From contig CAWAKK010000008.1 in assembly GCA_963782605.1 (NCBI GenBank), forward strand, positions 1-64,000: a stretch of 64,000 nucleotides of DNA, given 5' to 3'. This document shows positions 1-10,658 of this stretch, one piece after another (position 1 is the stretch's first letter; the number at the start of each line of letters is the position of its first letter). The position numbers and the translations under genes are program-made. Source of the stretch: JBDTSW01 sp963782605. Its GTDB lineage: Bacteria > Actinomycetota > Thermoleophilia > Solirubrobacterales > 70-9. A model generated the notes under the pieces. The model saw nothing but the letters and a program-made list of their open reading frames with translations. It did not search any database and was not told the origin of the DNA.

Positions 1-3000
1 ATGAAGATCTCCCGCTTCTTCATCGACCGGCCGATCTTCGCCTCGGTGCTGTCGATCGTCTTCATCATTCTCGGCGGCGTTTCGTTCATCCGCCTGCCGA
101 TCGCGCAGTATCCGGAGATCGCGCCGCCGATCATCAACGTCAGCGGGCAGTATCCCGGCGCCAATGCCGAGGTCGTCGCCACCACCGTGGTCGCTCCGAT
201 CGAGGAGCAGATCAACGGCGTCGAGAACATGCTCTACATGTCGTCGAACGCGACCGCCGACGGGCGCTTCTCGATCGCGGTGACCTTCGACATCGGCACC
301 AATCTCGATATCGCGCAGGTGCAGGTGCAGAACCGCGTCGGCATCGCGCAGCCGCGGCTGCCGGTCGACGTGCGCAAGATCGGCGTGACGGTGACCAAGT
401 CCTCGCCCGACCTGATGATGGTCGTGCATCTCTTCTCGCCCGACCAGTCGCGCGACTCGCTGTTCATCTCGAACTACGCGACGCTCGAGATCAAGGATCA
501 GCTTGCTGCGCGTCGACGGCGTCGGCTCGATCACGGTGTTCGGCAGCCGCGACTACGCGATGCGCGTCTGGCTCGATCCGGGCCGGCTGCAGTCGCTCGG
601 CATGACGGCGAACGACGTGACGCAGGCGCTGCAGGCGCAGAACATCCAGGTCGCCTCCGGCGTGCTCAACCAGCCGCCGGTCGAGAAGCCGGGCGCGTTC
701 CAGGTCGCGGTGCAGACGCTCGGGCGGCTCGCCAATCCGGAGGAGTTCGCCAACATCGTGGTGAAGCAGACCGCCGGCGCGGTGGTGCGGCTGAAGGACG
801 TCGCGACGATCCAGCTCGCCGCGCAGGACTATTCGTCGAACTCCTATCTCGGCCGCAGCCCGGCGGTCGCGCTCGCGATCTTCCAGCGGCCCGGCTCGAA
901 CGCGCTCGCGACCGCCGATGCGATCGTGAAGACGATGGAGGGGATCTCGAAGCGCTTTCCGGCCGGCATCCAGCACGCCATCGTCTACAATCCGACCGAG
1001 TTCATCCGCCAGTCGGTCAACGCCGTGATCGAGACCATTCTCGAAGCGGTGCTGCTCGTCGTGCTGGTCGATCATCATCTTCCTGCAGACCTGGCGCGCG
1101 GCGGTCATCCCGATCGTCGCCATTCCGGTGTCGCTGATCGGCACGTTCTTCTTCATGGCGATGTTCGGCTTCACGCTGAACAATCTGACGCTGTTCGGGC
1201 TCGTGCTCGCGGTCGGCATCGTGGTCGACGACGCGATCGTCGTGGTGGAGAACGTCGAGCGCAACATCGCGGCGGGCTTGTCCCGCGCGAGGCCGCGATC
1301 CGCAGCATGGACGAGGTCGGCACCGCGCTGATCGCGATCGCGCTGGTGCTGTGCGCGGTGTTCATTCCGTCCGCCTTCATCACCGGCATCTCCGGGCAGT
1401 TCTACCGGCAGTTCGCGCTCACCATCGCGGGCGCCACGATCGTGTCGTGCACCGTCTCGCTGACGCTCTCGCCCGCGCTGTGCGCGCTGCTGCTCAAGCC
1501 GCACGATCCGCAGCACCGCGACCGCTGGTGGGAGGTGCCGATCCACGGCTTCTTCCGCCTGTTCAATTTCGGCTTCGACAAGTTCGCGCGCGGCTATGGC
1601 TGGATCGTCGCGCAAGGTCGTGCGCTTCGCCGCGATCATGCTGATCGTCTATGTGGCGATCCTCGCCTACGGCCTGAACGAGTTCCGCAAGACGCCGACC
1701 GGCTTCATCCCGCAGCTCGACCGCGGCATCATCATCGTGGCGGCGCAGCTTCCGCCCGGCGCCGCGCTCGCGCGCACCGACGCGGTGATGCGCCGCGCGC
1801 TCGACATCGCGCTCGAGGTGCCGGGCGTGTCGAACGGCATGAACGTGGTCGGCTTCTCCGGCGCGACCTTCACCAACGCGCCGAATGCGGGCGCGATCTT
1901 CCTCGTGCTCGACCCGTGGGAGGTGCGCGCCAAGAAGCCGGGCCAGTCCTCCAACGCGATCCAGGCCGAGCTGTTCAAGCGCTATGCGGCGATCCAGGAA
2001 GGCGCTGATCATCGTGATCCAGCCGCCGCCGGTGCCGGGCATCGGCAATGCCGGCGGCTTCCGCATGATGGTCGAGGACCGCGCCGGGCGCGGGCCGCAG
2101 GCGCTGCAGGCGGCGGTCGGTCGCCATGATGGGCCGCGCCGCGCAGACGCCGGGCGTGCAGCAGGTGTTCTCGCTGTTCGAGACCGCGACGCCGCAGCTC
2201 TATCTCGATATCGACCGCACCAAGGCGCAGATGCTCGGCGTCAACGTCACCGACGTGTTCGCGGCGCTGCAGATCTTTCTCGGCTCGGCCTACGTCAACG
2301 ACTTCAACCTGTTCGGCCGCACCTTCCGCGTGACCGCGCAGGCGGGCGACGACTACCGCAACGATCCGAGCGACGTGCTGAAGATCCGCGTGCGCAATTC
2401 GAGCCGGCGAAACCGTGCCGCTCGGCTCGTTCACCACCGTGCGCGACATTTCCGGTCCCTATCGCGTGCCGCGCTACAATCTCTATCCGGCGGCCGAGCT
2501 CGATGGCAACGCGGCGCGCGGCTACAGCCAGGGGCAGGCGATCGAGATCATGGAGAAGCTCGCCGCCGAGGTGCTGCCCGACGGCTTCGGCTACGAGTGG
2601 ACGACGCTCGCGTTCCAGCAGCTGCGCGCCGGCAACACGGCGATCTTCGCCTTCGCGCTCGCGGTCGTGTTCGTGTTCCTGGTGCTGGCCGCGCAGTACG
2701 AGAGCCTGACGCTGCCGCTCGCCGTCATCCTGATCGTGCCGATGTGCCTGGTCGCGGCGATCGTCGGCGTGATCCTGCGCGGCTTCGACAACAACATCCT
2801 CACGCAGGTCGGCTTCGTGGTGCTGATCGGGCTCGCGGCCAAGAACGCGATCCTGATCGTGGAGTTCGCCAAGCAGCTCGAGGACCAGGGGCGCAACCGC
2901 TGGGACGCGGCGGTCGAGGCCGCGCGGCTGCGCCTGCGGCCGATCCTGATGACGTCGCTCGCCTTCATCTTCGGCGTCACGCCGATGGTGTGGGGCATCG

Positions 3001-3173
3001 GCGCCGGCGCGGAGCTGCGCCAGACGCTCGGCACGACGGTGTTCTCCGGCATGATCGGCGTCACGGCGTTCGGCCTGATCTTCACGCCGGTGTTCTACGT
3101 GGTGTGCCGCTGGATCGCGCTGCGCACCGCGCGCAAGCGGCCGCCGCAGCCGGCGCCGCATCCGGCGGAGTAG
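1..3173 (+). pseudogene. RND multidrug efflux permease, AcrB/MexB type (frameshifted)
   Basis: Inner-membrane pump subunit of a tripartite RND efflux system, which exports drugs or solvents using the proton gradient. The N-terminus begins MKISRFFIDRPIFA and continues through the usual QYPEIAPP and QVQNR segments; the middle has the TM4 motif GIVVDDAIVVVENVE, and the end has VGFVVLIGLAAKNAILIVEF. The frame is broken at about 503, 1070, 1283, 1613, 2001, 2120 and 2405: six single-base insertions and one loss. Correcting them gives 1,055 codons, the normal family length, so sequence error is more likely than decay. The periplasmic adaptor gene expected upstream would lie outside the window; no outer-membrane factor follows. 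The gene starts at the first base, so the true start could be earlier. Confidence 0.9.
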
Positions 3174-3340
3174 GCTGCGGCAAACCGGCGCAGATCTCGG
3201 GCTTCTCCGCGCACCATCGCGTTCACCGAATCGTGATCCACGCCCGCTCGCCGCCCGCGCCTTCTTTTGAGGAATAACAAACAAGCGGCCGGGGTTGTCC
3301 GGAAAGCCGGGCACCGGCCCGCCAAGAGGGGAGAAACACG

Positions 3341-3782
3341 ATGCTTCGTACCGTGCTCGCCGTTGCCGCCATCGCCATCGGCGTGACCGCCGTTGTCGCC
3401 CAGTCCGATCCGATCGCGGCCCGCAAGGCAGCTTGATGAAGGACATCGGCGCGCAGACCAAGACCGGCGGCGGGATGGCCAAGGGCGAGGTGCCGTACGA
3501 CCAGGCCAAGGCGCAGGGGATCTTCGCGACCTACGTCGACGTCGGCGGGCAAGATGCCCGACCTGTTCCCGGAGAATTCCAAGACCGGCGGCGACACCGC
3601 GGCGCTGCCGACGATCTGGGCCAACAAGGCCGACTTCAAGGCCAAGTTCGACGAAGTTCGGCGCCGACGCCAAGGCGGCGCAGGCAGCGGTGAAGGACCT
3701 CGACAGCTTCAAGGCCGCGTTCGCCGGCGTGACCAAGAACTGCGGCGGCTGCCACGAGACCTATCGGGCCAAGAAGAGCTGA
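3341..3782 (+). pseudogene. Cytochrome c'/c556-type periplasmic haem protein (frameshifted)
   Basis: Small periplasmic class II cytochrome c. A signal peptide (MLRTVLAVAAIAIGVTAVVA) leads the protein and the single haem site CGGCH sits close to the C-terminus, as is typical of the cytochrome c' four-helix fold. A purine-rich ribosome site (gaggggag) precedes the ATG. Four single-base insertions, near 3427, 3435, 3549 and 3655, split the frame; removing them gives 145 residues, the usual length. The role of these proteins is not firmly known (NO binding or electron transfer). It lies 167 bases behind the RND gene, probably in its own transcript. Confidence 0.85.
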
Positions 3783-3891
3783 CGCTGCCGATCGATGCGA
3801 TCGAAGGGCGGCCGTCTGCGACGCGCCGCCCTTCGGCTTTTCCGGCGCGCGCGTCGGCGGCATAGACTGATCGCCGAGAAGAGGATCGCCG

Positions 3892-4813
3892 ATGCTGCGC
3901 AAGCTGATCCTGCTCGCGGTCGCTGGCTGCCGTCATCGGCGCTCGCGGTGTTCTGGTTCGTCACCATTCCGGCGACCGTGCCGGCGAGCGCGCTCGGCGA
4001 CCCACACGCCCAATCTCGCGAACGGCAAGACCATGTTCTACGCCGGCGGCTGCACCTCCTGCCACGCGACGCCCGGACCAGGACGACAAGACCAGGCTCG
4101 GCGGCGGGCTCGGGCTGAAGTCGCCGTTCGGCACGTTCTATGTGCCGAACATCTCGCCCGATCCGAACGACGGCATCGGCAAGTGGAGCGAGGCGGACTT
4201 CGTCACCGCGATGCTGAAGGGCACGTCGCCCGACGGCCGGCACTACTTCCCGGCGTTTCCCTACACGTCCTACCAGCGCATGCGCGTCGAGGACGTGCGC
4301 GACCTGTTCGCGCACATCAAGACGCTGCCGGCCGTGCAGGGCAGGGTGCGCGACCACGACGTGCCGTTTCCGTTCAACGTGCGCCGCACGCTCGGCGGCT
4401 GGAAGTTCCTGTTCCTCGACGGCAAGCCGTTCCAGCCCGACCCGTCGAAATCCGCGCAATGGAATCGCGGCGCCTATCTGGTGAACGGCCCCGGCCATTG
4501 CGCCGAATGCCATTCGCCGCGCAATCCGCTCGGCGGCATCATCGCGGCGCAGCGCTTCGCCGGCGGCCCGAATCCGGAAGGCGAGGGCTGGGTGCCGAAC
4601 ATCACGCAGCAGGCGCTGAAGGACTATTCCGACAAGGACATCGCCTACCTGCTCGAGACCGGCAACACGCCGGACGGCGACTCGGTCGGCGGCTCGATGA
4701 CGCCGGTGATCCGCAACACCTCGCAGCTCACCGCCGAGGACCGCAACGCGATGGCGGCCTACATCAAGTCGCTGCCGCCGGTCGAAGGCCCGAAGAAGCC
4801 GGAGAAGAAGTAA
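3892..4813 (+). pseudogene. Di-haem cytochrome c (frameshifted near the start)
   Basis: Membrane-anchored or periplasmic cytochrome with two class I haem domains: site 1 is CTSCH near residue 50 and site 2 is CAECH about 150 residues later. This matches the cytochrome c subunits associated with alcohol, gluconate or thiosulfate dehydrogenases. The N-terminus is a hydrophobic export/anchor helix. Four inserted bases (about 3923, 3939, 4003, 4079) disrupt the first 190 bases; from 4142 on the frame is clean. Corrected length is 305 residues. No dehydrogenase partner lies next to it, so its electron donor is unknown. Confidence 0.85.
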
Positions 4814-4916
4814 GTCAGCGCCGCAACCGGCGTCAGTTGCCCGGATGCGTGCTCGCTGGATCGTCCGCGTGCGCGATGCATGACCGGGCGAGTCGTCCGA
4901 TCCCGCGCGATGCACG

Positions 4917-5851
4917 ATGAACATCCTCAAGGCCGTCCTGCTCAAGCTCGCCTCGGCGTTCCTGTTCGCCGTGATGTCGGCGCTGGTGCGCTATGTCGAG
5001 CGACGTGACGCCGCTCGGGCAGATGGTGTTCTTCCGCTCGGCCTTCGCGATCATTCCGGTGGTGGTGATCTACGCGTGGCGGCGCGAGCTGATGACCGCG
5101 GTGCGCACCTCGCGCCCGTTCGGCCATCTCGGCCGCGGCGCGATCAGCGTGGTCGGCATGTTCTTCAATTTCGCCGCGCTCGCGCGGCTGCCGATCGTGG
5201 ACGTGACCACCATCACGTTCGCGTCGCCGCTGATCACGGTCGCGCTCGCCGCCGATCTTCCTGAAGGAGCGCGTGCGCATCTATCGCTGGAGCGCGGTCG
5301 CGGTCGGGTTCGTCGGCGTGATCGTGATGCTGTGGCCGCATCTCGATCTCGCGCGCTACACCAATGCGGCGAGCTCGGCGGCGGCGCTCGGCGCGCTGTT
5401 CGCGCTCATCAGCGCGTTCACCAATGCGGGCTCGGTGATCCAGACGCGGCGGCTCACCGACACCGAGACCACCTCGTCGATCGTGTTCTATTTCTCGCTG
5501 TTCTGCACCATCGGCGGGCTGCTGACCTTGCCGTTCGGCTGGATCGTGCCGAACGGGCCGCAGCTCGCCGCGCTGGTCGCGCTCGGCCTGCTCGGCGGCT
5601 TCTCGCACATCCTGCTCACCGAGAGCTATCGCTACGCGCCGGCCTCGCTGGTCGCGCCGCTCGACTACACGGCGCTGCTCTGGGCCTTCATCATCGGCTA
5701 CTGGTTCTTCGACGAGGTGCCGACCGCCACGGTCTACATCGGCGCCGCGATCGTCGCGGGCTCCGGCCTGTTCGTGATCTGGCGCGAGCGCCAGCTCGGG
5801 CTCGAACGCGCCCGGGCGCGCGCCGCGGCCGGCCCGCCGACGGGGGCGTGA
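4917..5851 (+). pseudogene. EamA/DMT-family membrane transporter (frameshifted)
   Basis: Probable metabolite exporter of the drug/metabolite transporter superfamily, with about ten membrane helices in two EamA repeats. The N-terminal repeat includes LASAFLFAVMSALVRYV, and the C-terminal repeat includes APLDYTALLWAFIIGYWFFDE, a very characteristic DMT segment. Two inserted bases (about 5000 and 5256) break the frame; corrected length is 310 residues. It ends directly against the convergent hydrolase gene, with no spacer. The substrate cannot be told from sequence. Confidence 0.85.
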
Positions 5852-6566
5852 TCACTCCGCCGCGACAGCTTTCGTTCGCGATTGCTTCGCGAGGAGCCGG
5901 TCGAAGCGGCGCCGATGCAGCGCGCCGTCGAGCACGTCGTAGTGCTGCGGCACCATCAGACGCGGATTGAGCCGCCGCGCCTTTTCGAGGCTCTGCCGGG
6001 ATCAGCTCGGGCGCGCTGTTGAGGATCGGCGGCGGGAAATGCACGTTGAAGAAATAGCTCGCGAACAGGTCGCCGCTGAACAGGAGATCGTGCGCCTTGC
6101 TGTAGAAGCCGCAGTGGCCGAGCGTGTGGCCGGGCAGATGCACGACCCGCAGCCCGCCCCAGAACGGCAGCTCGTCGCCGTCGGCGATCGGCACGTCGAT
6201 GATGGCGGCCGCCCGACGCGCAGCACCGCGCGGCCGGCGCGCTCCAGCCGCCCGCACCAGACGTTCGCGCCGGCGTACGGATAGGTGCCGTCGATATGCT
6301 GCTGCTCGGCCGGGTGCGCGTAGATCGGCGCGCCGCACCATGGCCTTGGCCCAGGCGAGATTGCCGGCGTGATCGAGATGGCCGTGGGTGAGCAGGATCG
6401 CCTTGATGGCGTCCGGCTTCAGTCCGAGCCGCGCGAGCCGCCAGCGGATCAGCCATGGCTCGCCGACCAGCCCGGTGTCGAGCAGCACGGCGTTGCGCTG
6501 CGCGTCCACCAGCAGGTGGCAGACGCCCATGACGCCGCGGATGGTGTGGATGCCGGGATAGCCCAT
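5852..6566 (-). pseudogene. Metallo-beta-lactamase-fold hydrolase, N-acyl-homoserine-lactonase-like (frameshifted)
   Basis: Zinc hydrolase of the MBL superfamily. It has the metal motif LTHGHLDHAGN (HxHxDH) and a later HLPGHTLGHCGF and SGDLFASYF, which supply the third histidine and the bridging aspartate. This arrangement is shared with quorum-quenching lactonases and glyoxalase II relatives; the exact substrate is not identifiable. The ATG start gives MGYPGIHTIRG and the protein ends TKAVAAE. Frame breaks occur near 5998, 6209 and 6345 (two insertions, one loss); repaired length is 237 residues. The upstream Lrp-like gene is on the same strand 46 bases away. Confidence 0.75.
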
Positions 6567-6612
6567 CGCGCCGGCAGCGTTGTGCCTGATGTGGCGCGAA
6601 ACTGTGGCGAGG

Positions 6613-6852
6613 CTACCCGAACGCCTTGAACGTGATGATCGTGCGGGTGTCCTGGATGCCGGGGATGACCTGCACCTTTTCGTTGACGAAGTGGCCGATG
6701 TCGGTCGCATCCTCGACGTAGAACTTCACCAGCAGGTCGAAATCGCCCGCCGTCGAGTAGATCTCCGAGGCGATCTCGGCATCCGCGATCGCGTTCGCCA
6801 CCTGATAGGACTTGCCGAGATGGCATTTGATCTGGACGAAGAACGGAACCAT
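6613..6852 (-). CDS. Stand-alone Lrp/AsnC ligand-binding (RAM) domain protein
   Basis: A 79-residue protein made only of the C-terminal effector-binding domain of Lrp/AsnC regulators, starting MVPFFVQIKCHLGKSYQVAN and ending DTRTIITFKAF-G. It lacks the helix-turn-helix half. Such stand-alone domains form rings and bind amino acids in known relatives; whether this one partners a full-length Lrp is unknown. The frame is intact, in contrast to the genes on both sides. It lies 61 bases behind the acyl-CoA synthetase, which suggests cotranscription. Confidence 0.8.
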   Translation of the reverse strand: MVPFFVQIKCHLGKSYQVANAIADAEIASEIYSTAGDFDLLVKFYVEDATDIGHFVNEKVQVIPGIQDTRTIITFKAFG

Positions 6853-6913
6853 CCGGCGTCTCCCGAGGCTGTCGCAACCAATCCAGCAAAATCGCGCGCC
6901 GCTGGCAAGCGCG

Positions 6914-9024
6914 CTAGTCCGCGCGACGATCAGCGCATCGAGCGCCAGCACGCCTTGCGGATAGGCGATCAGCGGATTGATGTCGATCTCGCGGATTTCC
7001 GGCCGCGCACGCATCAGCGCGCCGATCCGCATCACGACGTCGGCGACCGCCGCGACATCGACCGGCGGCGCGCCGCGCAGGCCGTGCAGCAGGCGCGCGC
7101 CCTTGAGCCGGTCGATTTCCGCCACGATCTGCTCGCGCGACAGGTCCGCCGGCATCAGCCGCACGTCGTCGAGCGCCTCGGTCCAGATGCCGCCGAGCCC
7201 GACCAGCACGACCGGACCCCAGTCCGGGTCGCGCCGCGCGCCGACGATCAGCTCGACGCCCTGTCGCGCGCCATCGCCTCGACCAGCATGCCGTCGAGCA
7301 CGAGGCCCGGCTGCGCTTTCGCAAGACGCGCCTGCATCTCGCTGCCATGCGGCGTCGAGCGCGCGCATCGTCCGCGATGTTGAGCGCGACACCGCCCGCG
7401 TCGCTCTTGTGCGCGAGCGCCGCGGCCTGCGCCTTCAGCGCGACCGGATAGCCGATGCGCTGCGCGATTGCTTTCGCTTCGCCGACATCGCGCGCGAGCG
7501 CGCCCTGCGGGCACCGCGATGCCGAGCGCCGCCAGATAGGCCTTGCCCTGGTATTCCGGCAGCGTGCCGCGGCCGGGCAGGGGCGGCGCATCGATCGCTG
7601 CGGTCTTGCCTGGTTTCTCCGCCAGAGCCTGCCCATAGGCGGTCGCGTGCGCGAGCGCGCGCAGCGCGCGCTCGGTCGAGCGCAGCACCGGCACGCCCTG
7701 CCTCGCGAAACGCCGCGAGGAATTCCGGCGGCACCGGGAAATCATCGCCCAGCAGCGCGATCACCGCCGGCTTGTCGCGCTGCGCGAGCGTCGGCACCAG
7801 CGCGTTGAACTTGTCCATCGCGTATTTCAGCGAGCCGGCGACCATCGGCAGGCACAGGCTGCCGACGTCCGGATCGGCGAGCAGCGCTTCCGCGGTCTTG
7901 TCCAGAGGGTCACGTCGCGCAGCACATGCGCGGTGATGTCGACCGGATTGTCGAGCGAGGCGTAACCGGGCAGGATGCTCTTGAGCGCGTCGACGGTGGC
8001 TGGCGCAAGCCGCGGCACGTCGAAGCCGATCGCGTCGGAGAAATCGAGCGCGAAGCCTTTGACGGCGCCCGAATTGGTGATGATGCCCGGCCCTTTCACC
8101 GGCGGCTTCACGCGCGCCAGCAGCTCGGTGACATCGACCAGCTCTTCCATCGTCTCGACCACGTTCACGGCGGCATGGCGCAGCAGCGCCGTCGTGATCG
8201 CATGGTCGCCCGCGAGCGCGCCGGTGTGCGAGCGGGCCGAGGCCTGCGCGCGCTGGCTGCGGCCGGCGAGCAGCAACACGATCGGCTTTGCCGCCGCGCG
8301 GGCGCGCCGCGCCACCTCGAGAAACAGCTGCGGCTTGCGGATCTGCTCGACGAACAGCGCGATGACCTTGGTTTCATCGTCGTCGATCAGCGCGCTCGAG
8401 AAAATCCTCGACGCCGAGGTCGGCTTCGTTTCCGGTCGAGATGTAGAACGTGATGCCGAGCCCCTTGGACAGGAACGCCATGCGCATGATCGCGGCCATC
8501 GCGCCGCTCTGCGCCGCCATGCCGATCTTCGGGCGCGCGCTTGTCGGCCGGGCGCTCGACGTTGAACTCGAAGGTGAGCGCCGCGCCGACATCGAAGCTG
8601 CACATGCCGATGCAGTTCGGCCCGAGCACCGCGACATTCGCGGCCTGCGCGGCGGCGGTCAGCTTTTCCTGCTCGACGCGGCCCGCATCGCCGACCTCCG
8701 CGTAACCCGCGGCGAACACGATCGCGGCGCCGACGCCGCGCCGCCCCAGCGCCGCGATCGCATCGATGACCACGGCCTGCGGAACGACCAGCACCGCGAC
8801 ATCGACGCCGTGCGGCAGTTCGTCGATGCTCGGCACGCACGGCGCGCCCGTTGAACTCGCGTGCGCGAGCGGCTGACCAGATGGATCGCGCCCTCGAAGC
8901 GGCAGCGCTCCAGATTGGCGAGCACCGTGCTGCCCGGATGGCCGGGCTCCGGCGACACGCCGACGATTGCGATCGAGCGCGGCCGCAGCAGCCGATCGAT
9001 CCGGGAGGTTGTTTTCGCGTCCAT
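6914..9024 (-). pseudogene. ADP-forming acetate/acyl-CoA ligase family protein (frameshifted)
   Basis: NDP-forming acyl-CoA synthetase, which interconverts an acyl-CoA plus ADP and the free acid plus ATP. The order is the normal single-chain one: N-terminal CoA-binding Rossmann domain (RPRSIAIVGVSPEPGHPGST), succinyl-CoA-ligase-like domains (NVAVLGPNCIGMCSF; SQSGAM-type segment; SHTGALAGD) and C-terminal ATP-grasp domain (RIGYPVALKAQAAALAHKSD ... REIDINPLIAYPQG). At least eight single-base frame breaks are spread along the gene. The span fits the usual 700 residues. The stop used is reached only if a base lost from a GGG run near 6917 is restored. Confidence 0.8.
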
Positions 9025-9175
9025 GCTAGCGGCGAAGAGCGCGGTGGAGCCGAATCGCTTGCATGAATAAAGCCTGCCTCCCGGTGTTTTTTACTCGCAG
9101 GTCGACACTGCGATGTCGCATAACAGCATCTGATTTGTTGACGGTCTACTGGCCGTTGCCTGATATGGAAGTGAA

Positions 9176-10177
9176 ATGGCGGGCGCCTTTGATTTGATCG
9201 CGGGAGAGCTCGCCGACGCGGAAGCGCAATGGAGCCTCGGCACGTTCGGCGCGATTGCGGAGTTCTCGCGCGACGCCGATGAGCCGGCCGACATTCAGCA
9301 TGGCGAAATGTCGTGTGCCGTCGTGACGCCGCGCGGCGGCATCCGGCTGCTGGCGCATCCCGACCTGCGGCCGGTCGCATTCGAAACGATCGCCACGCAG
9401 GGCTGGAGCCAGCGCGTCGCGTTCTGCCTGCCCGAGAAGGCCAGCGCGATGAGCGGGCGCACGGTGCTGACCGAAATCGGCCCGGACACCGAAGCGCTGC
9501 GTCCGCAGGACCGCGCCGCGGTGCTGTTCGATCTCGGGCTCGGCGCGCTGCAGGTCGATTGCTGCATCCGCACCGCGGATCGCGCGCTCATCGAAGGCCT
9601 GCGCGCGCATGCGGGCCGCTCGCTGTTCGAGCCGGGCAATCCCGCGATGGGGCTGATCCTCAGCCGCAGCCCGCATCGCGTGTTCATGACGCGCGGGGGG
9701 CGCGCCGAGGTGCACCAGGCGATTCCGCACCCGGGCGGCAAGGCGCCCGAAGGCCCGCACACCCACGTGCTGCCGAAGCTGCTCGCGCATAACCGCACGC
9801 ACGCCGCGACCGAGCCGATCCCGCGCGGGCTTGTCTCCTGCGCGCATCTCTATCCGGCGCATCCGCTGCGCGACGGCGACGGCCGCGCGCGTCCGTTCGA
9901 CGCCGCACGCTATGGCGCATTCCAGCGGCTGCTCTCGCGCTACGGCGATGCCGAGCACGTGCGCATGAAGCGCAACGTCATCAAGGCGGTCAGCGCCGGC
10001 GCCGGGCCCGAGGCGATCGCGATGCCCGCCGATCGCTTTGCGCAAGCGTCGATCCGCATCGCGCTGCGCCAGCTCAAGGCGAGCGAAGGGACATCGCCCG
10101 CGCTCGCCGCGTGGTTTGCGGCGCACGACATTGCCGCGCGCGATCAGGATGCGGAGTTGGACGAACACGTCGCGTGA
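9176..10177 (+). CDS. Conserved alphaproteobacterial protein of unknown function
   Basis: An intact 333-residue soluble protein with no signal peptide or membrane helix. I recognise it only as a conserved protein of Bradyrhizobium-like genomes (resembling the DUF6925 type); no catalytic motif is obvious. Notable segments are PEKASAMSGRTVLTEIGPD, LGALQVDCCIRTAD and GKAPEGPHTHVLPKLLAHN, the last with two closely spaced histidines. A ribosome site (ggaagtg) precedes the ATG. A possible promoter, TTGACG-17-TGATAT, ends only 10 bases before the start, so it would give an almost leaderless transcript. It is clean of frameshifts, unlike everything upstream. Confidence 0.65.
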   Translation: MAGAFDLIAGELADAEAQWSLGTFGAIAEFSRDADEPADIQHGEMSCAVVTPRGGIRLLAHPDLRPVAFETIATQGWSQRVAFCLPEKASAMSGRTVLTEIGPDTEALRPQDRAAVLFDLGLGALQVDCCIRTADRALIEGLRAHAGRSLFEPGNPAMGLILSRSPHRVFMTRGGRAEVHQAIPHPGGKAPEGPHTHVLPKLLAHNRTHAATEPIPRGLVSCAHLYPAHPLRDGDGRARPFDAARYGAFQRLLSRYGDAEHVRMKRNVIKAVSAGAGPEAIAMPADRFAQASIRIALRQLKASEGTSPALAAWFAAHDIAARDQDAELDEHVA

Positions 10178-10580
10178 TATCGCGCGCGTTGCGCGCTGTG
10201 GCAGCGAGGCCGCGGTGCCGAAATTCGTGATGGAACTCTGGGCTCGCGCTGTTGGGCGCAAGCTCGAAATGGTGTATGCTTTTCCTGTCGCATGAAGTGC
10301 GGCATTCGTCAGATCGCTCTCGAACCGAAGGGAGACCGAATGACGCCACCGGGCCAGTTGCACGACCCTGCAGGCTGCAGGGTCACGGTGTGAGAAAGAG
10401 GCCGATCTAGCCAGGCAGCCTCTGGCTTCGCACCGCCGACAATTCAAATCGTGCGCGAGATTGGAAACGCCGTGGCCAGGCGTGACGCGATCTCGACATT
10501 GAACTGCTGAAGTCCAGACAAAGCTTCGCAAGGGTGGGCGTGCGAGACCACGCGATCCCACACCGAGGCGAAGACAAAAA
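10178..10580. other. Intergenic region with a short palindrome and a possible 33-codon ORF
   Basis: No recognisable gene. A perfect 9-base inverted repeat (accctgcag/ctgcagggt, one-base centre) lies at 10365-10383. It falls inside a small reading frame from 10292 to 10393 (MKCGIRQIALEPKGD..., 33 codons), whose internal ATG at 10340 has a fair ribosome site (aaggga). I cannot assign a function, and the small frame could be chance. Confidence 0.35.
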
Positions 10581-10623
10581 GGGCCTCGCGATGCCACCGC
10601 GCACCGAGGCCCGCTTCTTTTTT
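10581..10623 (-). terminator. Bidirectional rho-independent terminator after the amine oxidase gene
   Basis: Eight-base perfect stem gggcctcg (10581-10588) and cgaggccc (10605-10612), flanked by A5 on one side and T6 (10618-10623) on the other. It lies 36 bases past the stop of the minus-strand amine oxidase, the natural place for its terminator, and it could also stop plus-strand transcripts. Confidence 0.75.
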
Positions 10624-10658
10624 GTCACCTCTCATCTTCCGCGAGTAAGAGCAGGTCG

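Noticed and set aside
2304..3509. Long minus-strand open frame opposite the RND gene, and similar long opposite frames throughout
   Set aside because: High GC opens antisense frames; the products are Arg/His-rich with no domains, and the sense strand encodes known proteins.
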